NCBI GenBank assembly: GCA_964494805.1
Contig: CAZBST010000014.1
Location: forward strand, 1 to 57,891
Origin: CAIYOL01 sp964494805
Lineage (GTDB): Bacteria > Planctomycetota > Phycisphaerae > Sedimentisphaerales > Anaerobacaceae
Reading direction: 5' to 3'
DNA: 57,891 bases
Every line of letters starts with the position of its first letter. The stretch's first letter is position 1. Under the pieces are notes generated by a model. The model did not search any database. It had not been told where the DNA came from and saw only the letters and a list, made by a program, of their open reading frames with translations. Both the position numbers and the translations under genes were made by a program. Shown one piece after another: positions 26,676 to 35,069 of the stretch.

Positions 26676-27314
26676 TCATATTGCAAATTGCGAAATTTTC
26701 TTTTTTTGATTTTTGACTTTGTTTTGTCGCCATTTCGGCATTTGCTCCGGCGTTACCTTCGGCCATAGGCCTTTCTTTTGGCGCCGTGCAGCGGCTTCTA
26801 ATTGTTTATACTTGTGATAAAAGCTGTGGCGAAAGCGCGTATCGGCGTAGGCAAGGCCTTCGCTCAGCAGAGCCTCATTCAAAAATCCGCCATCAGGCAA
26901 CTTGATGTATGCCAGCAATCTGCCGTATTTGTCTCTGGTGCGGTGTTCTTCAAGATAAACAGTCACCTGCCTTCCGAGAGCTGATTTCGTTGTAAAATCA
27001 GCGGCCTCAGGGCCGAAATACATAACGCCGGTTTTGGGATTTTTGGTCTCCGGCGTGTCAATTCCCCACAGCCGTATCCTTGTGTGATTGTATTTGTCGT
27101 CAGGGACGTCTATATCAATAGTATCACCATCGACAATTTTTAGGACGGTGAAGGTTTTGTCGTGATATTTTTCAAAATCGCTGGCTTTTACCTGTTCGCC
27201 GGATTTCGGCTGGGCCTGCCAGCTGCGTCTAATCGGGCTGTGGTCGAGCCAGACAAGTGCCGCTGCCAGCAGCAAACAGAGGATAAAGATAGTGGCGTGT
27301 CTGCGTTTGCTCAT
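26676..27314 (-). CDS. Membrane-anchored thermonuclease (SNase family)
   Basis: A staphylococcal nuclease-like enzyme of about 212 residues from MSKRRH (27314); the frame opens at 27353. It has an N-terminal anchor or signal (TIFILCLLLAAALVW), then the SNase core: VDGDTIDID for calcium, RLWGIDTPE with the catalytic Arg and Glu, and TRDKYGRLLAYI with the second Arg. All catalytic residues are present, so it should cleave DNA or RNA outside the cytoplasm. It lies 70 bp after lysC on the same strand and may ride on the hom operon. Confidence 0.88.
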   Translation of the reverse strand: MSKRRHATIFILCLLLAAALVWLDHSPIRRSWQAQPKSGEQVKASDFEKYHDKTFTVLKIVDGDTIDIDVPDDKYNHTRIRLWGIDTPETKNPKTGVMYFGPEAADFTTKSALGRQVTVYLEEHRTRDKYGRLLAYIKLPDGGFLNEALLSEGLAYADTRFRHSFYHKYKQLEAAARRQKKGLWPKVTPEQMPKWRQNKVKNQKKKISQFAI

Positions 27315-27383
27315 TGCAAAAATGTTTTTATTTTTTCCCGCCACAGGAAACACATCTCCTCCCTCCTTCCCCTGTTCTGTTCT

Positions 27384-28622
27384 TTAACTTTTCGCTCGTT
27401 GTTCCGGCGGCTTATCCAGCTCAAAGGCGGCAGAAACGGCCCTTAAAGCTTCGTCAGCCTGGTTTTTACTCACCACGCAACTGATGCGGATTTCACTGGT
27501 GGTAATCGAATCGATATTGATTTTAGCTTTAGCCAGTGACCCGAACATCCTCTCGGCCACGCCATAATGGGTTCGCATACCGACACCGACCACGGAAACT
27601 TCGGCAATATCATCGCGAATAAAGACGCTTTCACAATTAACCTCATCTTTGATTTGCTCGGCAGCTTTCTTGGCAGCAGTCAAATCCGAAATGCCAATCA
27701 AGAACGACAGGTTTGCCTTTTTATTACTGACCTCTGTTTGCATAATATCGTTGACGACAACTTTGGCATTTGCCAGCGAAGCGAAGATTTTTGCGGCATT
27801 GCCCGGCTTGTTGTCTACGTTGACAAGGTCTATCTTGGCCATATTTTTCTGGACGGTTGCGCCTGTAACTACTACGCCTTCCATTTCTGGTACCTCGTGC
27901 ATAATTATTGTTCCTTCTTTTTCTTCGAAACTGCTTCTGACGTGAATTTTGACATTGTATTTTTTGCCGAACTCGATGGACCGGGAATGCATAACGCCCG
28001 CTCCGAGACTTGCCATTTCGAGTATTTCGTCGTAACTGATCGCTTCCAGCTTGACAGCTTCCTTAAATATCTGGGGGTCGGTCGTATATACGCCATCAAC
28101 GTCGGTATAAATTTCGCACTCTTTGGCTCCCAGCGCCGCAGCTAGCGCAACAGCGGTTGTGTCCGAGCCGCCTCTGCCAAGTGTTGTTATGTTTCCGTTT
28201 TCATCTATTCCCTGGAAGCCGGCAACAAGAACGATTTTGCCTTCATCTAATTGTTTTTGAATTCGCTCGGCCCCGATGCTTTTTATCCTTGCCTTGGTAT
28301 GGACGCTGTCGGTCAGCATCTGGACCTGACCGCCTGTAAAGCTGATAGCTGGATGTCCTGCGGCGTCAAGAGCCATTGCGAAAAGTGAAACTGATTGTTG
28401 TTCACCTGTGCTGAGCAGCTGGTCCATCTCGCGCTTGGGCGGATTCGGATTTAGTTCAAGAGCATCGGCGATAAGCTCATCGGTTTGCCGGCCGCGAGCC
28501 GAAGCAACGACCACGACCGAGTAGCCGTTTTTAACCGCGTTAATTACCCTTTTGGCTGCCCGGCGAATCTTGTCCGCATTAGCCACCGAAGTTCCGCCGA
28601 ATTTTTGCACAATTGTTGCCAT
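27384..28622 (-). CDS. lysC: Aspartate kinase
   Basis: Makes aspartyl phosphate, the entry to lysine, threonine and methionine. The 412-residue protein has the kinase domain (VQKFGGTSVANADKI, TLGRGGSDTTAVALAAAL, YTDVDGVYTTDP) and two C-terminal ACT domains (about 265-405; ISDLTAAKKAAEQI, VGVGMRTHYGVAERMF), typical of feedback-regulated enzymes. It is third in the operon hom-aPGM-lysC. Confidence 0.95.
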   Translation of the reverse strand: MATIVQKFGGTSVANADKIRRAAKRVINAVKNGYSVVVVASARGRQTDELIADALELNPNPPKREMDQLLSTGEQQSVSLFAMALDAAGHPAISFTGGQVQMLTDSVHTKARIKSIGAERIQKQLDEGKIVLVAGFQGIDENGNITTLGRGGSDTTAVALAAALGAKECEIYTDVDGVYTTDPQIFKEAVKLEAISYDEILEMASLGAGVMHSRSIEFGKKYNVKIHVRSSFEEKEGTIIMHEVPEMEGVVVTGATVQKNMAKIDLVNVDNKPGNAAKIFASLANAKVVVNDIMQTEVSNKKANLSFLIGISDLTAAKKAAEQIKDEVNCESVFIRDDIAEVSVVGVGMRTHYGVAERMFGSLAKAKINIDSITTSEIRISCVVSKNQADEALRAVSAAFELDKPPEQRAKS

Positions 28623-28649
28623 TTTTTTAGATATTTCCCGTTAATTTTT

Positions 28650-29840
28650 CTAACTTTTTAAGAAATATTCCATCAATTCATAGCCATTTTCTATTCTAAT
28701 TCCCGACTTTTCAGCATTAGCTTCGCTGAAAGTTGTATTCAAAATGCCTTTTACACCGGTTCCCGCCATAGCAAATGGGACAGGCCCAGCTGAGTGCGCC
28801 CTGCTTGAAATGGGGGTAGGGTGGTCCGGCAGAACGAGTATTCGCCACTTCTCATAGCCCTGCAGCGCCTCAAGGACAGGTCCGACAATATGCTTATCAA
28901 TCTGCTCGATGGCTTTTTTTTTCATATCAATGCTGCCGTTATGAGATGCCTCATCGGGAGCTTCTATGTGAATAAAAACAAGGTCATACTTATCGAGCGC
29001 CTCTATTGCAGCCAAGGCCTTGCCCTGATAATTCGTATCGACAAATCCGGTAGCGCCAGGCACATTTAGTAAATCGAAGCCGATGAGCATTGAAAGGCCC
29101 CTTACCAAATCAACGGCGGTGATGGCAGCCCCATTGAGTCCGAATCTCTTTTTGAAGCTTTCCATCCGGGCTTTTTTGCCCTGTCCCCAAAGCCAGATGG
29201 AGCTTACCTGATTTTCGCCGAGGTCTTTTTTGACTCTGTTGATATCGTGATTGATAAAAAGCTGTTGTGAGCGGGCTATCAAATCAATAAGCACATCAGC
29301 GCCTTTGCCGCGTGGCAAAATCTTCTCTACCGCCGTGCCTATGTGATCGTGAGGCGGATACGTCTTGACATCGAAATCGGCGTCCTTGAAAACCAGTAAG
29401 TGCCGATAGCTTACGCCGGGATAAAAACGGAAGCTCTCTCCGCTTAATTGTTCGTTTAAGTCTTTTATCAGTTTGCTGCCTTCTTCGGTGGAGATATGTC
29501 CGGCACTATGGTCTTCTATTTTGCCGTCGCAAATGGTAACGAGATTGCACCTGAAGACCCAGTCATTCGGCGATAGCTGAATATTGCGTGCCACTGCTTC
29601 TATCGGCGCCCGGCCGGTGTAAAACGTGAGCGGGTCGTAGCCGAGCAGGTTCATCTGTGCAATATCGCTGCCGGGTTCCATACCTTTGGGAATTGTCTTC
29701 ACCTGCCCCAGCCTGCCCTGCGTGCAGATTTTGTCCATATTGGGCGTTTGGGCAATTTGTAGGACAGTCTTCCCTTCAAGCTCCTCCAATGGCTCGTCCG
29801 CAGCACCGTCAGGAACTATTATGACATATTTGGCCTTCAA
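28650..29840 (-). CDS. Archaeal-type phosphoglycerate mutase family enzyme, probably homoserine kinase
   Basis: A 396-residue member of the alkaline phosphatase superfamily. It begins YVIIVPDGAADEP (metal site), with GMEPGSDIAQMNLLGYDP and FIHIEAPDEASHNGS and LVLPDHPTPI carrying further metal ligands. It looks like cofactor-independent aPGM. However, it overlaps hom by 4 bp and sits directly before lysC, and no thrB was seen in the window. A branch of this family is described as 'proposed homoserine kinase' (I recall TIGRFAM TIGR02535) on exactly such context. I favour homoserine kinase by context; the fold is certain, the substrate is not. Confidence 0.8.
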   Translation of the reverse strand: MKAKYVIIVPDGAADEPLEELEGKTVLQIAQTPNMDKICTQGRLGQVKTIPKGMEPGSDIAQMNLLGYDPLTFYTGRAPIEAVARNIQLSPNDWVFRCNLVTICDGKIEDHSAGHISTEEGSKLIKDLNEQLSGESFRFYPGVSYRHLLVFKDADFDVKTYPPHDHIGTAVEKILPRGKGADVLIDLIARSQQLFINHDINRVKKDLGENQVSSIWLWGQGKKARMESFKKRFGLNGAAITAVDLVRGLSMLIGFDLLNVPGATGFVDTNYQGKALAAIEALDKYDLVFIHIEAPDEASHNGSIDMKKKAIEQIDKHIVGPVLEALQGYEKWRILVLPDHPTPISSRAHSAGPVPFAMAGTGVKGILNTTFSEANAEKSGIRIENGYELMEYFLKS

Positions 29841-31159
29841 TCCTTGTCCTCCGGTATATCAACGATTCTTATGCAGACCGGCTTTCCGCCAATCACGTCA
29901 AGGTTTTTAATTTTCTTCATCGCCGCCGAGATGTTTTTCTGCCGGGTAAGGTGCGTCGCTATGACAACTGGAACGGTATTGTCCGGCCCGGCACCTTCGT
30001 GTTGTAGAGTCCCTGAAATGCTAATCTGGTAATCGCCGAGCACTTTTGCAATCTTGGCCAGCACGCCCGGCCGGTCTTTGCACATAACCCTGATATAAAA
30101 CCTGCTTACAGAATCACCGATTTTCTCGATTAATCGCTTAGTTTCACTTTGCGATTTCAGGTTCAGATGGGCAAAAGTGGTGGCGGAGTTGCCCAGAGCG
30201 ACATCAATAACATCGGCAACGACGGCACTGGCGGTAGGCATCATTCCAGCCCCTCGGCCGTAATACATTATCTGGCCGACCGCGTTGCCGAATATACTGA
30301 CAGCGTTAAACGGACCGCCGACGCGCGCAAGTGAATTATCTTTGGCAATAAAAGATGGATGCACCCGCAGAGATATCCTGCCATTTTCGGTTTTCTGTCC
30401 GATTGCCAATAGTTTCAGCACGTAGCCCATCTCGCCGCCGTAGCGGATGTCGTCCTTCGAAACTTCCTCGATGCCTTCGACGGATATATCGTCAAGTGTG
30501 ATTTCACACCCGAAAGCAATCGAAGCCAGTATCGCCAGCTTGTGAGCGCTGTCACCGCCGTTAATATCCAGCGTCGGGTTTGCCTCAGCGTAGCCTAACT
30601 TTTGGGCCTGTTTCAGTGCTTGCGAGAAGTCCTCGTTCTTGCTGGTCATATTAGAGAGGATATAGTTGCACGTCCCGTTAACAATGCCGTATATGGCCGT
30701 AATATTATTCGCAGCTAATCCTGTCCTCAGCCCCGATATAATCGGTATCCCTCCCGCGCAGCTTGCCTCGAAGGCGATACAGCGATTGTTCTTGTGTGCC
30801 GCTTTATAAAGCTCGCTGCCATATTCAGCTAACAATGCCTTATTGGCGGTAACGACGTCTTTTCCCGCCCGCAGCATTTTAAGCTGGATTTGCTTGGCTG
30901 CTTTTGTCCCGCCGACCAATTCGATGCCTATCTTTATAGAGTCGTCTTTTAGGAGTTTGTTTAAGTCGTTGGTAAGAATACCTTTCGGTAATTTCACTGG
31001 GCGGGCCGATTTCGTATCGGTATCGACCACGCAGGTCAGTTTCAGGCGCAGGCCGGTCTTGGCCGCGATGGAATTACCGTCTCGAAGTATCAGCTTTGCC
31101 ACGCCGGCTCCGACAGTGCCGAAACCAACCAATCCGATTTTTACAACCTGTTCGCTCAT
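29837..31159 (-). CDS. hom: Homoserine dehydrogenase
   Basis: Reduces aspartate semialdehyde to homoserine. About 440 residues from ATG 31159, chosen because AAGGA lies 8 nt upstream; the frame continues to 31219 without a site. It has a Rossmann motif (IGLVGFGTVGAGVAKL), the catalytic core (LAILASIAFG, GGEMGYVLKLLAIG) and a C-terminal ACT domain (MCKDRPGVLAKIAKVL) for threonine feedback. The stop overlaps the start of the aPGM-family gene (ATGA). Confidence 0.94.
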   Translation of the reverse strand: MSEQVVKIGLVGFGTVGAGVAKLILRDGNSIAAKTGLRLKLTCVVDTDTKSARPVKLPKGILTNDLNKLLKDDSIKIGIELVGGTKAAKQIQLKMLRAGKDVVTANKALLAEYGSELYKAAHKNNRCIAFEASCAGGIPIISGLRTGLAANNITAIYGIVNGTCNYILSNMTSKNEDFSQALKQAQKLGYAEANPTLDINGGDSAHKLAILASIAFGCEITLDDISVEGIEEVSKDDIRYGGEMGYVLKLLAIGQKTENGRISLRVHPSFIAKDNSLARVGGPFNAVSIFGNAVGQIMYYGRGAGMMPTASAVVADVIDVALGNSATTFAHLNLKSQSETKRLIEKIGDSVSRFYIRVMCKDRPGVLAKIAKVLGDYQISISGTLQHEGAGPDNTVPVVIATHLTRQKNISAAMKKIKNLDVIGGKPVCIRIVDIPEDKD

Positions 31160-31190
31160 ATGTTCAGTCCTTAAGATTTTATTGGGCTGT

Positions 31191-31219
31191 AGTTTATAAA
31201 TATAAGTTACAATAGTCAA
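31191..31219 (-). promoter_or_regulatory. Promoter of the hom operon
   Basis: On the minus strand, TTGACT (31219-31214) and TAAACT (31196-31191) are 17 bp apart, giving a short leader before ATG 31159. Confidence 0.5.
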
Positions 31220-31247
31220 TATGCGGGTTTTTTTGTAGTGAAAATAA

Positions 31248-31280
31248 AAAGGGCTGGGAGCGGTAAGCTCCCAGCCCTTT
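31248..31280 (-). terminator. Terminator of PEP-CTERM gene copy 1
   Basis: An 11-bp perfect stem (31251-31261 with 31267-31277) with a 5-nt loop. On the minus strand it is followed by TTTTTATTTT. It lies 23 bp after the gene's stop. Confidence 0.85.
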
Positions 31281-31300
31281 GATTTAGTAAACGGAAGTTT

Positions 31301-31858
31301 TTACTTCCTGCGTTTTTGCAGCAGGGCCAAACCGCCAAGACCAAGCAGAGCAATCGTTGCTGGTTCTGGAATTATGTGAAGCAGTGCTGGGCATACCTCA
31401 CCTTCATAGTAGCTACCATCCCTGTAATCGATCTTCGGTTTATACCAATTTACGTCATCCCACTTGGCCTGAATCTCAATTATGGTTGATAGACACACAG
31501 AAGGGTAGTGATACTCGAAGGTGTACAGCACCTCATTCGGGGCAGCATCACCAGCCGCCGCCGCCGCGTACTCGACCAACATGCCATTTGAATTCAAGAT
31601 GCCGGGATATGTAAACGCAAAGCTCGAGTGGAATAGCTGCGGCTCACTAGCTGAACCAAGCGGTACGGCACCATCAGTATCAGTGATCCCGTCAATCATA
31701 AATCCAGCAACATTAACCGGGTTGTCGTCGCGCAACTCAACCGTAATCACATCACTTGGTACAAAATGGTCTTGCAGCGGGCTAACTGTGAAGTAAGGTG
31801 TTGCCCAAGCCGTCGAAACTATTCCAAGAACCAACATAAAAATCATCAGTTTTTTCAT
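31301..31858 (-). CDS. PEP-CTERM protein, tandem copy 1
   Basis: A 185-residue secreted protein with signal peptide MKKLMIFMLVLGIVSTAWA and a body of beta strands (VPSDVITVELRDDNPVNVAGF), faintly like cohesin-type domains. The C-terminal sorting signal is IIPEPATIALLGLGGLALL followed by QKRRK. It is a close paralogue of the gene at 32137-32694. The best-conserved parts are the signal peptide, first 60 residues and sorting tail; the residues around 140-165 differ most. The substrate or role is unknown. Confidence 0.88.
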   Translation of the reverse strand: MKKLMIFMLVLGIVSTAWATPYFTVSPLQDHFVPSDVITVELRDDNPVNVAGFMIDGITDTDGAVPLGSASEPQLFHSSFAFTYPGILNSNGMLVEYAAAAAGDAAPNEVLYTFEYHYPSVCLSTIIEIQAKWDDVNWYKPKIDYRDGSYYEGEVCPALLHIIPEPATIALLGLGGLALLQKRRK

Positions 31859-31981
31859 TGTCTTCTCCTTTCCTCTTATTAAAGAAGCCTCTTTTTTCTA
31901 TTGGTGGGGGAAATTACGGAAAGGCTACTCTCTCCTCACCACTGCTCTCCTTTTGTAAGTCTGCACAGCAACGAACTTACA
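31859..31981 (-). promoter_or_regulatory. Conserved 5' leader, copy 1
   Basis: A leader of about 120 nt that begins with a hairpin TGTAAGT/ACTTACA (31954-31960 with 31975-31981) right at the predicted transcript start. A purine-rich stretch follows, ending in a GGAAAGGAG ribosome-binding site. It is nearly identical in copy 2. A 5'-end hairpin would stabilise the mRNA. No known riboswitch was recognised. Confidence 0.45.
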
Positions 31982-31986
31982 TAAGG

Positions 31987-32016
31987 ATTCTACCACTTAC
32001 CCATCCGGGATGTCAA
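31987..32016 (-). promoter_or_regulatory. Promoter of PEP-CTERM copy 1
   Basis: Minus-strand TTGACA (32016-32011) and TAGAAT (31992-31987) with 18 bp spacing; the same sequence is found in copy 2. Confidence 0.75.
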
Positions 32017-32082
32017 GGATTTTTCAGGGGAGATTTTTGGGCTATTTTGGGGGAGAATTATAAGACGATTCAGAAATAAAAA

Positions 32083-32109
32083 GGGCTGCGAGCGATATGC
32101 TCACAGCCC
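32083..32109 (-). terminator. Terminator of PEP-CTERM gene copy 2
   Basis: GGGCTGCGAGC pairs with GCTCACAGCCC (one mismatch). On the minus strand a TTTTTATTT tract follows. It is homologous to the copy 1 terminator. Confidence 0.8.
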
Positions 32110-32136
32110 ATTGTTCGACGACACGAATCTAACCTT

Positions 32137-32694
32137 TTATGACCTGCGTTTTTGCAGCAGGGCCAAACCGCCGATGCCGAACAAAGCAATCGTTGCCGGT
32201 TCGGGAACCATGTGAATCAGCAATGGGATTACGGCACCTTCATAATGGCTACCATCAGTGTAGTCAAACCACGGTATCCACCAATTTACGCCATCCCACT
32301 TGGTCTGAATCTCAATTATGGTTGATAGACACACAGAAGGTATGTGATACTCGAAGCTGTATAGCACCTCACCCGAGGGAGCATCGCCAGTGCCAGCCGC
32401 CGCGTACTCGACCAACATGCCATCTGTATTCAAATAACCGGGAATTGTAGACGCAAAGCTCGAGTGGAATAACTGCGGCTCAGCAGCCGTACCAAGCGGT
32501 ACGGCACCATCAGTATCAGTGATCCAGTCAATCAGAAATCCAGAAACATTAACCGGGTTGTCGTCGCGCAACTCAACCGTAATCACATCACTTGGTACAA
32601 AATGGTCTTGCAGCGGGCTAACTGTGAAGTAAGGTGTTGCCCAAGCCGTCGAAACTATTCCAAGAACCAACATAAAAATCATCAGTTTTTTCAT
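32137..32694 (-). CDS. PEP-CTERM protein, tandem copy 2
   Basis: A 185-residue paralogue of the gene at 31301-31858, with an identical signal peptide and almost identical first 80 residues. It ends MVPEPATIALFGIGGLALL then QKRRS. The two proteins differ in the mid-body (SSFASTIPGYLNTDG here) and in the stretch before the tail. Both keep an intact frame, promoter and terminator, so both are probably expressed. Confidence 0.88.
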   Translation of the reverse strand: MKKLMIFMLVLGIVSTAWATPYFTVSPLQDHFVPSDVITVELRDDNPVNVSGFLIDWITDTDGAVPLGTAAEPQLFHSSFASTIPGYLNTDGMLVEYAAAGTGDAPSGEVLYSFEYHIPSVCLSTIIEIQTKWDGVNWWIPWFDYTDGSHYEGAVIPLLIHMVPEPATIALFGIGGLALLQKRRS

Positions 32695-32824
32695 TGTATT
32701 CTCCTTTCCTCCTATTAAAGAATCCTCTTTTTTCTATTAGTGGGGAAAAAATTACGGAAAGGCCCTTTTCTCCTCACCACTGCTCTCCTTTTGTAAGTCT
32801 GCACAACAACGAACTTACATAAGG

Positions 32825-32854
32825 ATTCTACCACTTACCCATCCGGGATGTCAA
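32825..32854 (-). promoter_or_regulatory. Promoter of PEP-CTERM copy 2
   Basis: Minus-strand TTGACA (32854-32849) and TAGAAT (32830-32825), 18 bp apart. The leader 32695-32819 repeats the copy 1 leader, including its 5' hairpin (32792-32798 with 32813-32819). Confidence 0.75.
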
Positions 32855-32892
32855 GTATTTTTTGGGGGGAAATTTTTGGGTCAAAATCTGCA

Positions 32893-33672
32893 CTACGATA
32901 GTCTTTCACCGTTTAGGATTTTGGAGAAATCGTCGGGGGCGAGAAAGGCGTTGGGACCTTTGGGGTTATACTTGGTGAGCATTTTGAGACAAGCGGCGAA
33001 TTTTTTGTCAAGACGAGCAACAAAACAATTGGGCTGGATTCCTGCTTCTTCTGGGATGACAAGCTGGTATGCGTGCAGAGTCAGCCGCTCGATAAGCGGT
33101 TTTTCGGTTTGGAATTTACCCAGCCGATACTCCGGTTTGAATTCGGAGAGAAATATCGGCCGGCTGCTGCCATATAACGGGTCGATTGCCAGCGGTAGAC
33201 CTACACTGGGCAGGTGAACGCGAATTTGATGCGTTCGGCCGGTCAAAGGTTCGACCGCCAACAGGGCAACTCTTCCGAAATCAGCAAGCAACCGCCAATT
33301 GGTGACCGTTTCCTTTCCCTTTTTACGGGCGATGCACATAAGGGTTGTATTTTTGGGGTCGCGAGTTAAAGGTGCATCGATTGTGCCTTGCGGTGCGGGA
33401 ATGAAGCCGGCGACGATGGCCAAATAGGCCTTTTGGACCTGCCTTTTTTCAAAATAAGCGGTAAATTTGGTCTGCGCCTGAACATTTTTGGCCAAGAGCA
33501 TCACGCCGGAGGTGTCCTTATCAAGGCGATGGACGAGACGCAGTTGCGCACCGAGTAAATCTTTAAGCTGGGCAGCGCCACTACGGTCTTTTGTAACCGA
33601 TACACCTGCGGGCTTGTTGATGACAAGAATATTGTCATCCTGATATATTATTTCGACCTTTACCTTTGACAT
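32893..33672 (-). CDS. RluA-family pseudouridine synthase
   Basis: A 259-residue rRNA/tRNA pseudouridine synthase. The catalytic motif is LVHRLDKDTSGVMLLAK, with the active-site Asp in RLDKDTSG. The second motif GRTHQIRVHLPSVGLPLAIDPLYG is present. It has no N-terminal S4 domain, so it is a short RluA/RluC-like type; the target uridine cannot be read from sequence. It is divergent from hisS, with a shared 88-bp spacer that contains ATTATAAT at 33701-33708. Confidence 0.9.
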   Translation of the reverse strand: MSKVKVEIIYQDDNILVINKPAGVSVTKDRSGAAQLKDLLGAQLRLVHRLDKDTSGVMLLAKNVQAQTKFTAYFEKRQVQKAYLAIVAGFIPAPQGTIDAPLTRDPKNTTLMCIARKKGKETVTNWRLLADFGRVALLAVEPLTGRTHQIRVHLPSVGLPLAIDPLYGSSRPIFLSEFKPEYRLGKFQTEKPLIERLTLHAYQLVIPEEAGIQPNCFVARLDKKFAACLKMLTKYNPKGPNAFLAPDDFSKILNGERLS

Positions 33673-33760
33673 TTGGCCTCTTTTGCAGTAAAAGAACGCA
33701 TTATAATAAGCCAGAACGATAATAGTAAGCAGTAAATCGATAAGCCCGAGGCTTATAAAT

Positions 33761-35056
33761 ATGAAGATACCGCTGGTAAAAGGAACGAGAGATTTTTATC
33801 CGCCGGATATGGCCGTTAGGAACTGGATAACAGACGGCTGGAAGAGGGTATCTCTGCGCAACGGCTTCGAGGAATACGATGGGCCGATATTCGAGTATTT
33901 GAAGATGTTCCAGATAAAAAGCGGCGATGAGATAGTTGAGCAGCTTTTTTCATTCAAAGACAGGGGTGACAGAGATTTGGCACTTAGGCCTGAAATCACC
34001 CCTACACTTGCACGGATGGTAAATCAACAAATCAGCTCGCTGCCTATGCCAATCAAGTGGTTTTCTGTGCCGCGATTGTTCCGGGCCGAGCGTCCCCAGA
34101 AAGGGCGACTTCGCGAATTCTTCCAGTGGAATGTTGACATAATCGGCGTAGAGGACGTGCTGGCTGATGCCGAGGTGATATTCTGTGCTTTGGATTACCT
34201 GCGGGAGATAGGACTAACACCCAACGATATTGTAGTGAAGATATCTAGCAGGAAGTTGTTGGCCAGCATTCTCGGAAAGACAGGGATTCCTGAAAAGCGC
34301 CTGGATGTGCTGTATCCTGTGCTCGACAAAAAGGACAAGGTGCCGGCGGGGGAATTCAAGCAAATGCTCAGCAAAAGAGTAGCAGATGCCAAAATAGCCA
34401 GGGAAATTGCGGGATTTATGGAGATAAAGGCAATCTCGGACATCAAGAAGATAATCGAGCCGGACGACAAAATTAATGAGGCCGTTGATAAAATTGCAGT
34501 TTTGTTCGACTGGCTTAAGCGAATGGGAGTTGTGGAATATTGTCAATTCGACCTGGGGATTGTCAGGGGGCTGGCTTATTATACGGACATTGTGTATGAG
34601 ATTTATGACAAGCGCGGCGAGCTACGAGCCATCGGCGGAGGCGGCAGATATGATGATTTGCTGAAGCGGTTCGGCGGCCCTAACGTACCGGCCACCGGAT
34701 TCGGTATGGGTGACTGCGTATTAGGTTTGATGCTCGAGGAAAAAGGATTGCTCAAACCGAAGCCACAAGAATTAGATTATTTTGTTGCCTGTGTAGAGCT
34801 GGAACGGACCCAGCAGGACGCCGTTAAGATAGTGGCGGAACTGCGAACAAAAGGTTATTCGGCCGACTTCAGCTACAAGTCCGCCAGTTTAAGCAGACAA
34901 CTCAAACAAGCCTCGGCCCGAAACGCTAAGAAGTGTATTATTATCGGCGACGAGCTTAAAAATAATGAGCTTGTGGTCAAGAATATGACAACCAGTAAGC
35001 AGAAACGAATTAAAATAGATACGTTTTTCGCAGAGCTGAATAAACAATCTTCCTAA
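33761..35056 (+). CDS. hisS: Histidyl-tRNA synthetase
   Basis: A class II synthetase of 431 residues. Motif 1 region KGTRDFYPPDM is at the N-terminus, with the motif 2 area LFRAERPQKGRLREFFQWNVD and the histidine A-box LGIVRGLAYYTDIVYEI and motif 3 GGGGRYDDLLKRFGG-like segment. The C-terminal anticodon-binding domain starts at about residue 335. It heads a run of four same-strand genes. Confidence 0.95.
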   Translation: MKIPLVKGTRDFYPPDMAVRNWITDGWKRVSLRNGFEEYDGPIFEYLKMFQIKSGDEIVEQLFSFKDRGDRDLALRPEITPTLARMVNQQISSLPMPIKWFSVPRLFRAERPQKGRLREFFQWNVDIIGVEDVLADAEVIFCALDYLREIGLTPNDIVVKISSRKLLASILGKTGIPEKRLDVLYPVLDKKDKVPAGEFKQMLSKRVADAKIAREIAGFMEIKAISDIKKIIEPDDKINEAVDKIAVLFDWLKRMGVVEYCQFDLGIVRGLAYYTDIVYEIYDKRGELRAIGGGGRYDDLLKRFGGPNVPATGFGMGDCVLGLMLEEKGLLKPKPQELDYFVACVELERTQQDAVKIVAELRTKGYSADFSYKSASLSRQLKQASARNAKKCIIIGDELKNNELVVKNMTTSKQKRIKIDTFFAELNKQSS

Positions 35057-35069
35057 GGGATACCTTACA

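Larger units (their letters stand above)
31241..32040 (-). repeat. Tandem duplication, copy 1 (gene, promoter, leader and terminator)
   Basis: This ~800-bp unit and the one at 32074-32880 match almost throughout: terminator stem, PEP-CTERM gene, 5' leader and promoter. The gene starts are 836 bp apart. Confidence 0.85.
32074..32880 (-). repeat. Tandem duplication, copy 2
   Basis: Second unit of the ~800-bp tandem duplication described at 31241-32040. Confidence 0.85.
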
